From an uncultured Bacteroides sp. (GTDB lineage Bacteria; Bacteroidota; Bacteroidia; Bacteroidales; Bacteroidaceae): a stretch of 34,921 nucleotides of DNA. The translations under genes were made by a program, and so were the position numbers. The first letter of the stretch is position 1; every line of letters begins with the position of its first letter. Shown here in pieces: positions 26,230-32,916 of the stretch. The stretch is from the NCBI GenBank assembly GCA_905197435.1, contig CAJJYX010000009.1, forward strand, positions 1 through 34,921, given 5' to 3'. The notes under the pieces are model-generated. The model did no database searches, was not told where the DNA came from, and saw nothing but the letters and a program-made list of their open reading frames with translations.

Positions 26230-26289
26230 GAAAGGTTTTGGTTATTGTTGTTAGGAATAAATTTCTTACTTTAAGAGAGAGTTCGTCAA

Positions 26290-26682
26290 TTACATGTTAG
26301 GGTTGTCCATGATTACCGTCATTTCGGGAACCAGTACATATTCGCCCTTCTTGTTGTTCCATTTATAGTAAGTGGTGGTCACCGTCTTACCTTGGTATGC
26401 ATAGCGGATGCACATGTCATTGCTCCATGCATTCTTGGTGCTGTTCCATTTCAGGGCTTCGCTTTCCGTCATGCGGTTCTGGTCGTCATACTTATAATTA
26501 TACTTCATATAGTTGGCGAGCGTGTTTCCGTCCATCTTGTATACGGTTTCTGCTACCTTCACGCCATTTACTTCTTCCGAATTGTAAATGAGGTTGCTCT
26601 TGTTGTCGGCTGATACATTTAAGCCACACACTAAGAGAAGTGCTGAAACAATCACTGTTTTTAAAGATACTTTTGCTTTCAT
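26290..26682 (-). CDS. Small secreted DUF3836-like protein, function unknown
   Basis: A 130-residue protein with a Sec signal peptide (residues 1-25, ending NVSA before DNKSN). The mature part has repeated Tyr/Lys-rich strands (YKYDDQNRMTESEALKWN, AWSNDMCIRYAYQGKTVTTTYYKWN) that resemble the DUF3836 family of small Bacteroides proteins, related in style to wrap-like YD/beta repeats. I assign the family from pattern only. No catalytic motif is visible. It stands alone, with its own promoter (26743-26750) and terminator (26189-26229). A 12-bp direct repeat flanks the promoter, suggesting regulated expression. The last residues (MDNPNM) are well defined by the stop at 26290. Confidence 0.72.
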   Translation of the reverse strand: MKAKVSLKTVIVSALLLVCGLNVSADNKSNLIYNSEEVNGVKVAETVYKMDGNTLANYMKYNYKYDDQNRMTESEALKWNSTKNAWSNDMCIRYAYQGKTVTTTYYKWNNKKGEYVLVPEMTVIMDNPNM

Positions 26683-26717
26683 GGTTCTATGTCTTTTTAG
26701 TTTAACTTTCTATTTTC

Positions 26718-26802
26718 TATCAATATGTCGTTGATAACGCTGCAAAGGTACGTATTAAATTGACATAAATGCGAATATTGAATTAAATTTTATCAATATG
26801 TC
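26718..26802. repeat. 12-bp direct repeat flanking the DUF3836-like promoter
   Basis: TATCAATATGTC occurs at 26718-26729 and identically at 26791-26802, 73 bp apart. One copy lies in the predicted leader and the other upstream of the -33 region. This is the arrangement of a repressor or activator with two sites, but no binder is identified. Confidence 0.45.
26743..26750 (-). promoter_or_regulatory. -7 promoter box of the DUF3836-like gene
   Basis: TACCTTTG on the minus strand matches TAnnTTTG, 60 bp before the ATG at 26682, leaving a leader of about 50 nt. Confidence 0.55.
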
Positions 26803-26849
26803 AAGAGCTGCCCCTTTGGTATGCTTTCTTTTTGGCAAGATAGATGAAC

Positions 26850-26882
26850 AAAAAATATCCGGCAGTGGGGCTGCTGGATATT
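26850..26882 (-). terminator. Intrinsic terminator of polA
   Basis: A 12-bp stem (26854-26865 with 26871-26882, one G-U pair) closes on a 5-nt loop. On the minus strand it is followed by six Ts. It starts 77 bp past the polA stop. Confidence 0.85.
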
Positions 26883-26959
26883 CTGGTGTGCAAACTGCAT
26901 TTCGAAAGGATTGCTTCTATTGCTTTCTGATTGTAAGTTAAATAAAGTTATTGAGTTGT

Positions 26960-29815
26960 TTAGTGTGCCTGCAACCAGTTCTTTCCCCATCCACAATCGG
27001 CTTTCAGGGGTACTTGCATGCGATATGCCTGTTCCATCTCCTCGATTACAATTTTCTGTACGAGTTCCTTTTCTGCTTCCGGAACACTGAAATTTAGTTC
27101 GTCATGAACCTGCAAAATCATCTTTGCTTTCAGATTGTAAGCTTGGAAGCGCTGGTAGATGTGTGCCATGGCTACTTTTATGATGTCGGCGGCACTTCCT
27201 TGGATGGGAGCATTGATGGCATTCCGTTCGGCATAACCCCGGACCACCCCGTTTCTTGAGTTGATGTCCGGCAGGAAACGCTTGCGGTGGAAGATGGTTT
27301 CCACATAGCCGTTTTCGCGTGCCACCTGGATGCTTTTGTCCATGTACTCCTTGACCTGCGGGTAGGTCTCAAAATATCCGTCAATCAGCTCCTTGGCTTC
27401 CTGGCGGGAAACACCCATGCGTTCGGCCAGTCCGAAGACGGAGATGCCGTAGATGATGCCGAAGTTTGCCGTTTTCGCCTTGCGGCGCATGTCGGCCGTT
27501 ACGTCGTTTATGTCTATCTTATATATCTTGGCAGCGGTGGCGGCGTGGATGTCGTGCCCGCTGAGGAAGGCGTCTATCATATTCTTGTCTCCGCTGAGAT
27601 GCGCCATGATGCGCAGCTCTATCTGCGAGTAGTCGGCAGAGAAGAACTCACAGCCATTGTCGGGGATGAATGCTTTGCGGATTTCCTTTCCGTCTTCGTC
27701 GCGGATGGGGATGTTCTGCAGGTTGGGGTTGCTGGAGCTGAGGCGTCCGGTGGCTGTCACCGCCTGGTTGAAGGAGGTGTGGATGCGTCCCGTGCGTGGA
27801 TTGATGAGCTGGGGCAGGGCATCTATGTAGGTGCTCAGCAGCTTTTTCAGTCCGCGGTATTCCAGTATCTTCCCGATGATGTCGTGCTTGTTGCGATAGC
27901 TTTGCAGCACTTCTTCGGAAGTAACGTATTGTCCGGTCTTGGTCTTTTTCGCCTTCTCCACGATTTTCAGTTTGTCGAAGAGTACCTCGCCCACCTGCTT
28001 GGCGGAACTGATGTTGAACGTTTCGCCTGCCATCTCGTAGATTTCCTTTTCAATCTCCTGCAGGCGGACGGTGAAGTGCCGGGACGATTGTTTCAATGCT
28101 TCCGTGTCGAGCAGCACTCCGTTGCTCTCTATGTTGACGAGCACGGGCACAAGCGGCATCTCTATCTCGTAGAACAGATGTTCGGCATTTTGCTCTTTCA
28201 GCTCCTTTTCCAGTACATTCTTCAGTTTGAGGGTGACGTCCGCATCCTCGCAGGCATAACGGTAGACATCCTCGGGCGGAAGGTCGCGCATGTTCTTCTG
28301 GTTTTTGCCCCGCTCTCCAATCAGCTCGTCGATGTGGATGGTCTGGTAGTGCAGATAGATTTCCGCCAGATAGTCCATGTTATGGCGAAGTTCGGGTTGA
28401 AGCACGTAATGGGCGAGCATGGTGTCGAAAAGTTTGCCCTTCACCCGGATTCCGTAATTTTGGAGGATAATCATATCGTACTTGATGTTTTGTCCCACCT
28501 TCATGGATTTTTCATTTTCAAAGAGCGGGCGGAACTCGTTTACAATTTTTAAGGCTTCCTCACGCTCGGCGGGCACGGGTACATAGTATGCCCGATTTTC
28601 GATGTCGCTGAAGCTCATCCCCACCAATTCGGCGTCCATCGGCTCGGTTCCGGTGGTTTCGGTATCTATTGAGAGAATTTCACTTGTAAGTAACTTTTGA
28701 ATAATTTCCTTTCTTTTCTCTTCTGTATCAATGAGTTGATAGTCTACATCGAGCATTTCTAACCGCGTCAGATTTGAATTTTCAGAAGCGTCCGTCCCGT
28801 TGCCCGCAAAATTTGCAAACAAATCGCCTTGAACGGGGGCGCTGTTTTCGGGAGCAGAGGTTTGCTGCTGGGCAAACAGAGTTCCGGCAAAGGGGTCGGG
28901 TGCCGGAGAGGCCGGGGCAGGGGAGGAGGCATTGCCGTTTCCTTTTTTAAGTACCCGGTCGATGAGCGTGCGGAATTCCAATTCTTCGAAAATCCTGCGG
29001 AGCTCTTCTTCGTTCGGTTCTTCCCGGACAAGCGAATTCATGTCGAGCCGGATGGGGACATCCGTTTTGATGGTGGCAAGGAATTTGGAGAAGGTAATCA
29101 TCTCCCGGTTTGTCTCCACTTTTGTTTTCAGCGCGCCTTTCAGTTGGTCGGTATGCTCCAGCAGGTTTTCTATGCTGCCGAATTCGGCAATCAGTTTCTG
29201 TGCGGTTTTCTCGCCCACACCCGGACAGCCGGGGATGTTGTCGGAAGCATCACCCATCAGTCCGAGCATGTCGATGACCTGCTCTGTGGATTGTATGCTG
29301 AATTTCGTCTTTACCTCTTCGGTGCCCATGACTTCGAACCCGCCGGTATGTTTGGGGCGGTACATGAAGACATTGTCCGATACCAGTTGCCCATAGTCCT
29401 TGTCGGGAGTCATCATATAGGTAGTGATGCCCTGCCGTCCGGCTTCGGTGGCGAGCGTGCCTATCACGTCGTCGGCTTCATAGCCCGACACCTCGAGGAT
29501 GGGGATGCGGTAGGCGCGGATGATATCCTTTATGATAGGTACGGAGAGGCGGATGGCTTCGGGTGTCTCTTCGCGCTGCGCCTTGTACTGCTCGTAGGCT
29601 TCGTGGCGGAAGGTGGGACCCGATGGGTCGAAAGCTACTCCTATGTGCGTGGGATTCTCTTTTTTGAGCACCTCTTCCAAGGTATTCACGAAGCCCAGAA
29701 CGGCCGAAGTGTTGAATCCTTTTGAGTTGATTCTCGGGTTCTTGATGAATGCGTAGTAGGCCCGATATATCAGTGCGTATGCATCGAGCAGAAACAGTTT
29801 ATCGATTGAATTCAT
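26960..29815 (-). CDS. polA: DNA polymerase I
   Basis: The gap-filling repair polymerase that also removes Okazaki primers. The 951 residues have three domains. The 5' nuclease is at about 1-290 (FLLDAYALIYRAYYAF, YEADDVIGTLA, GDASDNIPGCPGVGEKTA). The 3'-5' exonuclease (about 375-560) has SIDTETTGTEP with Asp384 and Glu386 intact, so proofreading should work. The family-A polymerase (about 580-951) has DYSQIELR (Asp728), RRKAKTANFGIIYG and QVHDELNF (Asp905). A Pro/Ala/Ser-rich linker (about 292-355) joins the first two domains and contains QGDLF (329-333), a possible sliding-clamp-binding motif. It is divergent from the polyprenyl synthase gene. Its own promoter is not obvious: TA followed by seven Ts and G at 29848-29857 is an imperfect -7 box. 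Confidence 0.98.
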   Translation of the reverse strand: MNSIDKLFLLDAYALIYRAYYAFIKNPRINSKGFNTSAVLGFVNTLEEVLKKENPTHIGVAFDPSGPTFRHEAYEQYKAQREETPEAIRLSVPIIKDIIRAYRIPILEVSGYEADDVIGTLATEAGRQGITTYMMTPDKDYGQLVSDNVFMYRPKHTGGFEVMGTEEVKTKFSIQSTEQVIDMLGLMGDASDNIPGCPGVGEKTAQKLIAEFGSIENLLEHTDQLKGALKTKVETNREMITFSKFLATIKTDVPIRLDMNSLVREEPNEEELRRIFEELEFRTLIDRVLKKGNGNASSPAPASPAPDPFAGTLFAQQQTSAPENSAPVQGDLFANFAGNGTDASENSNLTRLEMLDVDYQLIDTEEKRKEIIQKLLTSEILSIDTETTGTEPMDAELVGMSFSDIENRAYYVPVPAEREEALKIVNEFRPLFENEKSMKVGQNIKYDMIILQNYGIRVKGKLFDTMLAHYVLQPELRHNMDYLAEIYLHYQTIHIDELIGERGKNQKNMRDLPPEDVYRYACEDADVTLKLKNVLEKELKEQNAEHLFYEIEMPLVPVLVNIESNGVLLDTEALKQSSRHFTVRLQEIEKEIYEMAGETFNISSAKQVGEVLFDKLKIVEKAKKTKTGQYVTSEEVLQSYRNKHDIIGKILEYRGLKKLLSTYIDALPQLINPRTGRIHTSFNQAVTATGRLSSSNPNLQNIPIRDEDGKEIRKAFIPDNGCEFFSADYSQIELRIMAHLSGDKNMIDAFLSGHDIHAATAAKIYKIDINDVTADMRRKAKTANFGIIYGISVFGLAERMGVSRQEAKELIDGYFETYPQVKEYMDKSIQVARENGYVETIFHRKRFLPDINSRNGVVRGYAERNAINAPIQGSAADIIKVAMAHIYQRFQAYNLKAKMILQVHDELNFSVPEAEKELVQKIVIEEMEQAYRMQVPLKADCGWGKNWLQAH

Positions 29816-29878
29816 ACATTTAATCCTTTTTTTTCATGGTAAAAGTACAAAAAAATACCGTATTAACCGTTTTATTAC

Positions 29879-29886
29879 TATTTTTG
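29879..29886 (+). promoter_or_regulatory. -7 promoter box of the polyprenyl synthase gene
   Basis: TATTTTTG matches TAnnTTTG. The ATG is only 17 bp downstream, predicting a very short leader. Confidence 0.5.
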
Positions 29887-29903
29887 TGGGCAAATAGCGA
29901 TGC

Positions 29904-30878
29904 ATGGACAACTCATCACTTATAAGATTTCCGATTTCCGGGGAATTGGAGGACTTCAAGAAACTTTTTGAAGGCGCTCTCTCCAGTTCCGACCTTTTGT
30001 TGGGCAGTGTAATTGCGCACATCCGGCAAAAGAACGGGAAGATGATGCGCCCTATTCTGGTGCTTCTGGCTGCGAAGCTTTTTGGCAAAGTATGTCCTGC
30101 AACCCTGCATGCTGCGGTTGCATTGGAACTTCTTCATAATGCCAGCCTTGTGCACGATGATGTGGTGGATGAAAGCACCGAACGTCGTGGGCAACTCTCC
30201 GTCAATGCCATTTTCAATAACAAGGTAGCTGTGTTGGCAGGTGATTATCTGCTTGCGACGGCATTGGTGCAAGTGGGCATGACCCGCAATCATGACATCA
30301 TTGACATTGTTTCTTCCTTGGGGCAGGATTTGGCCGAAGGTGAACTTCTGCAACTCTCCAATGTCAGCAACCTCCATTTCTCGGAAGACGTTTATTTTGA
30401 TGTTATCCGTAAAAAGACGGCCGTACTCTTTGCTGCTTGCACAAAGGCAGGCGCTCTTTCTGTGGGAGCCGGCGATGAAAAGGCGGAATCTGCGCGTTTG
30501 TTCGGCGAGTACATCGGGCTTTGTTTCCAGATAAAGGATGATATTTTCGACTATTTCGAGAGTAAAGAGATAGGAAAGCCTACCGGAAATGATATGGTGG
30601 AAGGGAAGTTGACCCTGCCCGCGCTTCATGTGCTCAATGCCGTGAAGGATAAAACGGCCGGAGAGATTGCCGTAAAGATAAAGAAAGGGGAGGCAACTCC
30701 TGATGAAATAGCCCATTTAATCGAGTTTACCAAGCAACATGGAGGAATAGAGTATGCTTCGCAGGTGATGTATGCCTATAAGGAAAAGGCTCTTTCTCTG
30801 CTGGCTTCTTTGCCCGATACGGATGTGAAAGCGGCGCTTGCGGGGTATCTGGACTATGTGGTGGAACGGGAAAAGTGA
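29904..30878 (+). CDS. Trans-polyprenyl diphosphate synthase (IspB-like)
   Basis: Head-to-tail prenyltransferase that adds isopentenyl diphosphate units to an allylic primer, probably making the menaquinone side chain. The 324 residues are all-helical and cytoplasmic. The first aspartate-rich motif DDVVD is at Asp85, Asp86 and Asp89, with LLHNASLVH before it. The second, DDIFD, is at Asp212, Asp213 and Asp216, followed by GKPTGNDMVEGKLTLPAL. The residues before the first motif are small (Ala80, Ser81), which in this family favours long-chain products. Product length cannot be fixed from sequence, so no symbol is given; annotation as ispB/octaprenyl synthase is reasonable. It converges on deoC with a shared terminator. 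Confidence 0.94.
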   Translation: MDNSSLIRFPISGELEDFKKLFEGALSSSDLLLGSVIAHIRQKNGKMMRPILVLLAAKLFGKVCPATLHAAVALELLHNASLVHDDVVDESTERRGQLSVNAIFNNKVAVLAGDYLLATALVQVGMTRNHDIIDIVSSLGQDLAEGELLQLSNVSNLHFSEDVYFDVIRKKTAVLFAACTKAGALSVGAGDEKAESARLFGEYIGLCFQIKDDIFDYFESKEIGKPTGNDMVEGKLTLPALHVLNAVKDKTAGEIAVKIKKGEATPDEIAHLIEFTKQHGGIEYASQVMYAYKEKALSLLASLPDTDVKAALAGYLDYVVEREK

Positions 30879-30906
30879 CGGAACTGTTTCCGGTCGATGA
30901 TATAAC

Positions 30907-30977
30907 AAAAAAAGAGGGTGTGCCGAAACTCTGACAAGGATGAGATGTCTGTCAGAGTTTCGGCACACCTTCTTTTT
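30907..30977. terminator. Bidirectional intrinsic terminator between polyprenyl synthase and deoC
   Basis: Arms 30912-30935 and 30951-30974 pair along all 24 positions with one G-U wobble, around a 15-nt loop. A-rich sequence precedes and T-rich sequence follows, so it should stop transcription of both convergent genes. Its GTGTGCCG stem base also appears in the PUL terminator at 15196. Confidence 0.93.
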
Positions 30978-31003
30978 ATAGGAATCGCGGCTTCTCCTTA
31001 TCC

Positions 31004-31906
31004 TTAGAAGAATTTCATCTCCTCGCCCTTTATTTCCGAGAGCAGCAGGTTGGCAAGCCGGCTGGTTCCCAGACGGAACAGCTCATTGTTCAGCCACTCT
31101 TCACCGAGCACTTCCTTGACGATGGTGTAATAAATCAGCGCATCATTCACGCAATTGATTCCTCCTGCAGGTTTGAAACCCACCTTGATGCCCGTCAGCT
31201 CATGATATTCCTTGATGGCTTGGCACATGACCAAGGCAGCCTCCGGAGTGGCGGCAGGTTGCTGTTTGCCGGTGGAAGTCTTGATGAAATCGGCACCCGA
31301 ATACATGGAGAGGATAGAGGCTTTCTTGATGTTCGAGGCAGTTTTCAAGGCTCCGGTTTCGAGGATTACCTTCATGTGGTGCTCCTTGCAGGTTGCCTTG
31401 AGTTCTTGTATTTCCTCACACATGCCTTCATAGTCTCCTGCCAGGAATTTGCCCACTGAAATAACGATGTCTATTTCGTCGGCGCCTTCCATCAGAGCCA
31501 TGGCGGTTTCTGCCACTTTCACTTCGATGAAAGTCTGAGAAGAGGGAAAACCTGCTGATACACAAGCAATTCTCACATCTTCCACTTCCAGCGTATCTTT
31601 TACGACTTCTGCAAAATTGGGGTATACGCAGATGGCGGCCACATTCTTCAGGTCGGGGAATTCTTCGTCGAACTTGTTCACTTTCTGGGTGAACTTCATG
31701 ACGCTTTCATCGCTGTCCTCACTCTTCAGGGTGGTGAGGTCGATGCAGTTGAACAGGAATTTCTTCACTTCCAATGTATCGTTTGCCGGTACTTTCTCTG
31801 CGATGATTCGGGCTGCTTGTGCAGCTATTTCCGCATCATTCAGTCGGGTGTTGTACTTTGCCAGGGCGGCATCATACTTGCTTTGGGTAGGCTCATTATT
31901 CTCCAT
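31004..31906 (-). CDS. deoC: Deoxyribose-phosphate aldolase
   Basis: A class I aldolase that splits 2-deoxyribose-5-phosphate into glyceraldehyde-3-phosphate and acetaldehyde in deoxynucleoside catabolism. The 300 residues are a TIM barrel with ICVYPNFA, VSAGFPSSQTF, DEIDIVISVGKFLAGDYE and ILETGALKT. The Schiff-base lysine is Lys209 in DFIKTSTGK, and VGFKPAGGI supplies the second conserved lysine. The N-terminal 50 residues are longer than in E. coli DeoC, as in the larger DeoC subgroup. It is the last gene of a dtd-mazG-deoC operon; its first 11 bp overlap the end of the mazG-like gene, so the two are translationally coupled. Confidence 0.96.
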   Translation of the reverse strand: MENNEPTQSKYDAALAKYNTRLNDAEIAAQAARIIAEKVPANDTLEVKKFLFNCIDLTTLKSEDSDESVMKFTQKVNKFDEEFPDLKNVAAICVYPNFAEVVKDTLEVEDVRIACVSAGFPSSQTFIEVKVAETAMALMEGADEIDIVISVGKFLAGDYEGMCEEIQELKATCKEHHMKVILETGALKTASNIKKASILSMYSGADFIKTSTGKQQPAATPEAALVMCQAIKEYHELTGIKVGFKPAGGINCVNDALIYYTIVKEVLGEEWLNNELFRLGTSRLANLLLSEIKGEEMKFF

Positions 31907-32231
31907 GTTCTTTCAGTTTTGGATTATTGATATGTCTTGTCTGGTCACGTCTGGTTTTCTTCTCAAGGTTGCGCTGAAAAGCCTCTGTAAGGTTCACTCC
32001 GGTCTGGTTTGCAATGCAGAGAAGTACCCAGAGGACATCTGCTATCTCATCGTCGAGGTTGTCTTTTTCTCCTTCCTTGAAGGATTGGTCGCCATACTTG
32101 CGGGCTATGACGCGGGCCAATTCGCCCACTTCTTCGGTCAGTACGGCCATGTTGGTGAGTTCGCTGAAATAGCGTACTCCGTATTCCTTTATCCAGGAAT
32201 CCACTTGTTTCTGTGCTTCTTCTAACGTCAT
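31896..32231 (-). CDS. MazG-like nucleotide pyrophosphohydrolase
   Basis: A small all-alpha NTP pyrophosphohydrolase of 111 residues, the single-domain MazG/dCTPase-like form. It is expected to hydrolyse (possibly non-canonical) nucleoside triphosphates to monophosphates, using magnesium bound by an EExxE and ExxD set. Here LTEEVGEL gives Glu33, Glu34 and Glu37, and DEIADVLW gives Glu62 and Asp65. Its ATG shares one base with the dtd stop (TAATG), and its 3' end overlaps deoC by 11 bp, so the three genes form a tight operon. The theme is clean-up of abnormal nucleotides and aminoacyl-tRNA. The precise substrate is unknown. Confidence 0.9.
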   Translation of the reverse strand: MTLEEAQKQVDSWIKEYGVRYFSELTNMAVLTEEVGELARVIARKYGDQSFKEGEKDNLDDEIADVLWVLLCIANQTGVNLTEAFQRNLEKKTRRDQTRHINNPKLKEHGE

Positions 32232-32683
32232 TATTCCTTGTTTTTTGTATCTATACAGATGGTCACCGGGCCATCGTTCATCAGTTCCACCTTCATGTCG
32301 GCTCCAAATTCGCCGGTGCCTATTTCTTTGCCTAATGCCAAACTCAATTCCTTGCAGAATTGTTCGTACAGCGGGATGGATATTTCCGGTCGTGCCGCCC
32401 GTATGTAGGAGGGGCGGTTGCCTTTCTTGGTGGAGGCGTGGAGGGTGAACTGGCTGATGACCAGTATCTCACCGCCTGTTTCAAGGATGGATTTATTCAT
32501 TACGCCGTTCTCGTCATCGAAGACGCGCAGGTTGACTATTTTCTTGCAAAGCCAGTCTATATCTTCCTTTCCATCGGATTCTTCAATGCCCACGAGTATC
32601 ATGAAGCCCTTTCCGATGGAGGCTTTGCAGGTTCCGTTGATGGTGACGGAAGCATGTCCGGCACGTTGTATCACTACTCTCAT
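32231..32683 (-). CDS. dtd: D-aminoacyl-tRNA deacylase
   Basis: Dtd frees tRNAs wrongly charged with D-amino acids (and glycine on tRNA-Ala), a proofreading step in translation. The start is set at 32683 (MRVVIQRAGHASVTI, 150 residues, the usual Dtd length). The longer frame to 32710 adds nine residues and covers the promoter box. Both signature motifs are present: SQFTL at 77-81, and the Gly-cisPro motif NDGPVT with Gly138-Pro139. It is the first gene of the dtd-mazG-deoC operon. Confidence 0.97.
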   Translation of the reverse strand: MRVVIQRAGHASVTINGTCKASIGKGFMILVGIEESDGKEDIDWLCKKIVNLRVFDDENGVMNKSILETGGEILVISQFTLHASTKKGNRPSYIRAARPEISIPLYEQFCKELSLALGKEIGTGEFGADMKVELMNDGPVTICIDTKNKE

Positions 32684-32707
32684 GTTATTGTTGTCCTTTT
32701 GAGGAGG

Positions 32708-32715
32708 CAAAGTTA
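32708..32715 (-). promoter_or_regulatory. -7 promoter box of the dtd-mazG-deoC operon
   Basis: TAACTTTG on the minus strand matches TAnnTTTG, 24 bp before the chosen dtd ATG. It supports the shorter dtd start. Confidence 0.6.
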
Positions 32716-32781
32716 CGAATTAATTCGTTGTGTGCATGGCTTTACGGGCTGATTTATCGGGCATTATCGGGCGTTTTGACA

Positions 32782-32891
32782 GACACCGGGCTTTGTCGTC
32801 TCAAACACCAGGGTTTGTTGCGACAGACACCGGTGTCTGTCCGCTCGAACACCGGTGTCTGTCTTGCCAGACTCCATTGTCTGTTAAATCT
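32782..32891. repeat. Tandem array of five 22-bp repeats with an ACACCGGTGT palindromic core
   Basis: Units begin at 32782, 32804, 32826, 32848 and 32870, exactly 22 bp apart. Units 3 and 4 are closest, sharing ACACCGGTGTCTGTC. GACAGACACC followed directly by GGTGTCTGTC makes a perfect 20-bp palindrome at 32822-32841. Outer units are degenerate. The array sits between the uvrC stop and the dtd promoter. Period and CCGGTG core match the array at 4961. Confidence 0.8.
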
Positions 32892-32916
32892 GCTGTAATC
32901 GTCTGATAATCAGTAA

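Larger units (their letters stand above)
25988..26289. other. 302-bp region without a full-length gene
   Basis: Between the GH43 stop and the DUF3836-like gene there is only a 49-codon HD-domain remnant (26009-26158, minus) and a terminator hairpin (26189-26229). No promoter with a full TAnnTTTG is present; TATCTTCG near 26180 on the minus strand is a near match that could once have served the HD gene. Confidence 0.6.

Noticed and set aside
27287..28552. 421-codon plus-strand open frame opposite polA
   Set aside because: Antisense shadow of the polA polymerase and exonuclease domains, Val/Phe/His-rich with no family motif.
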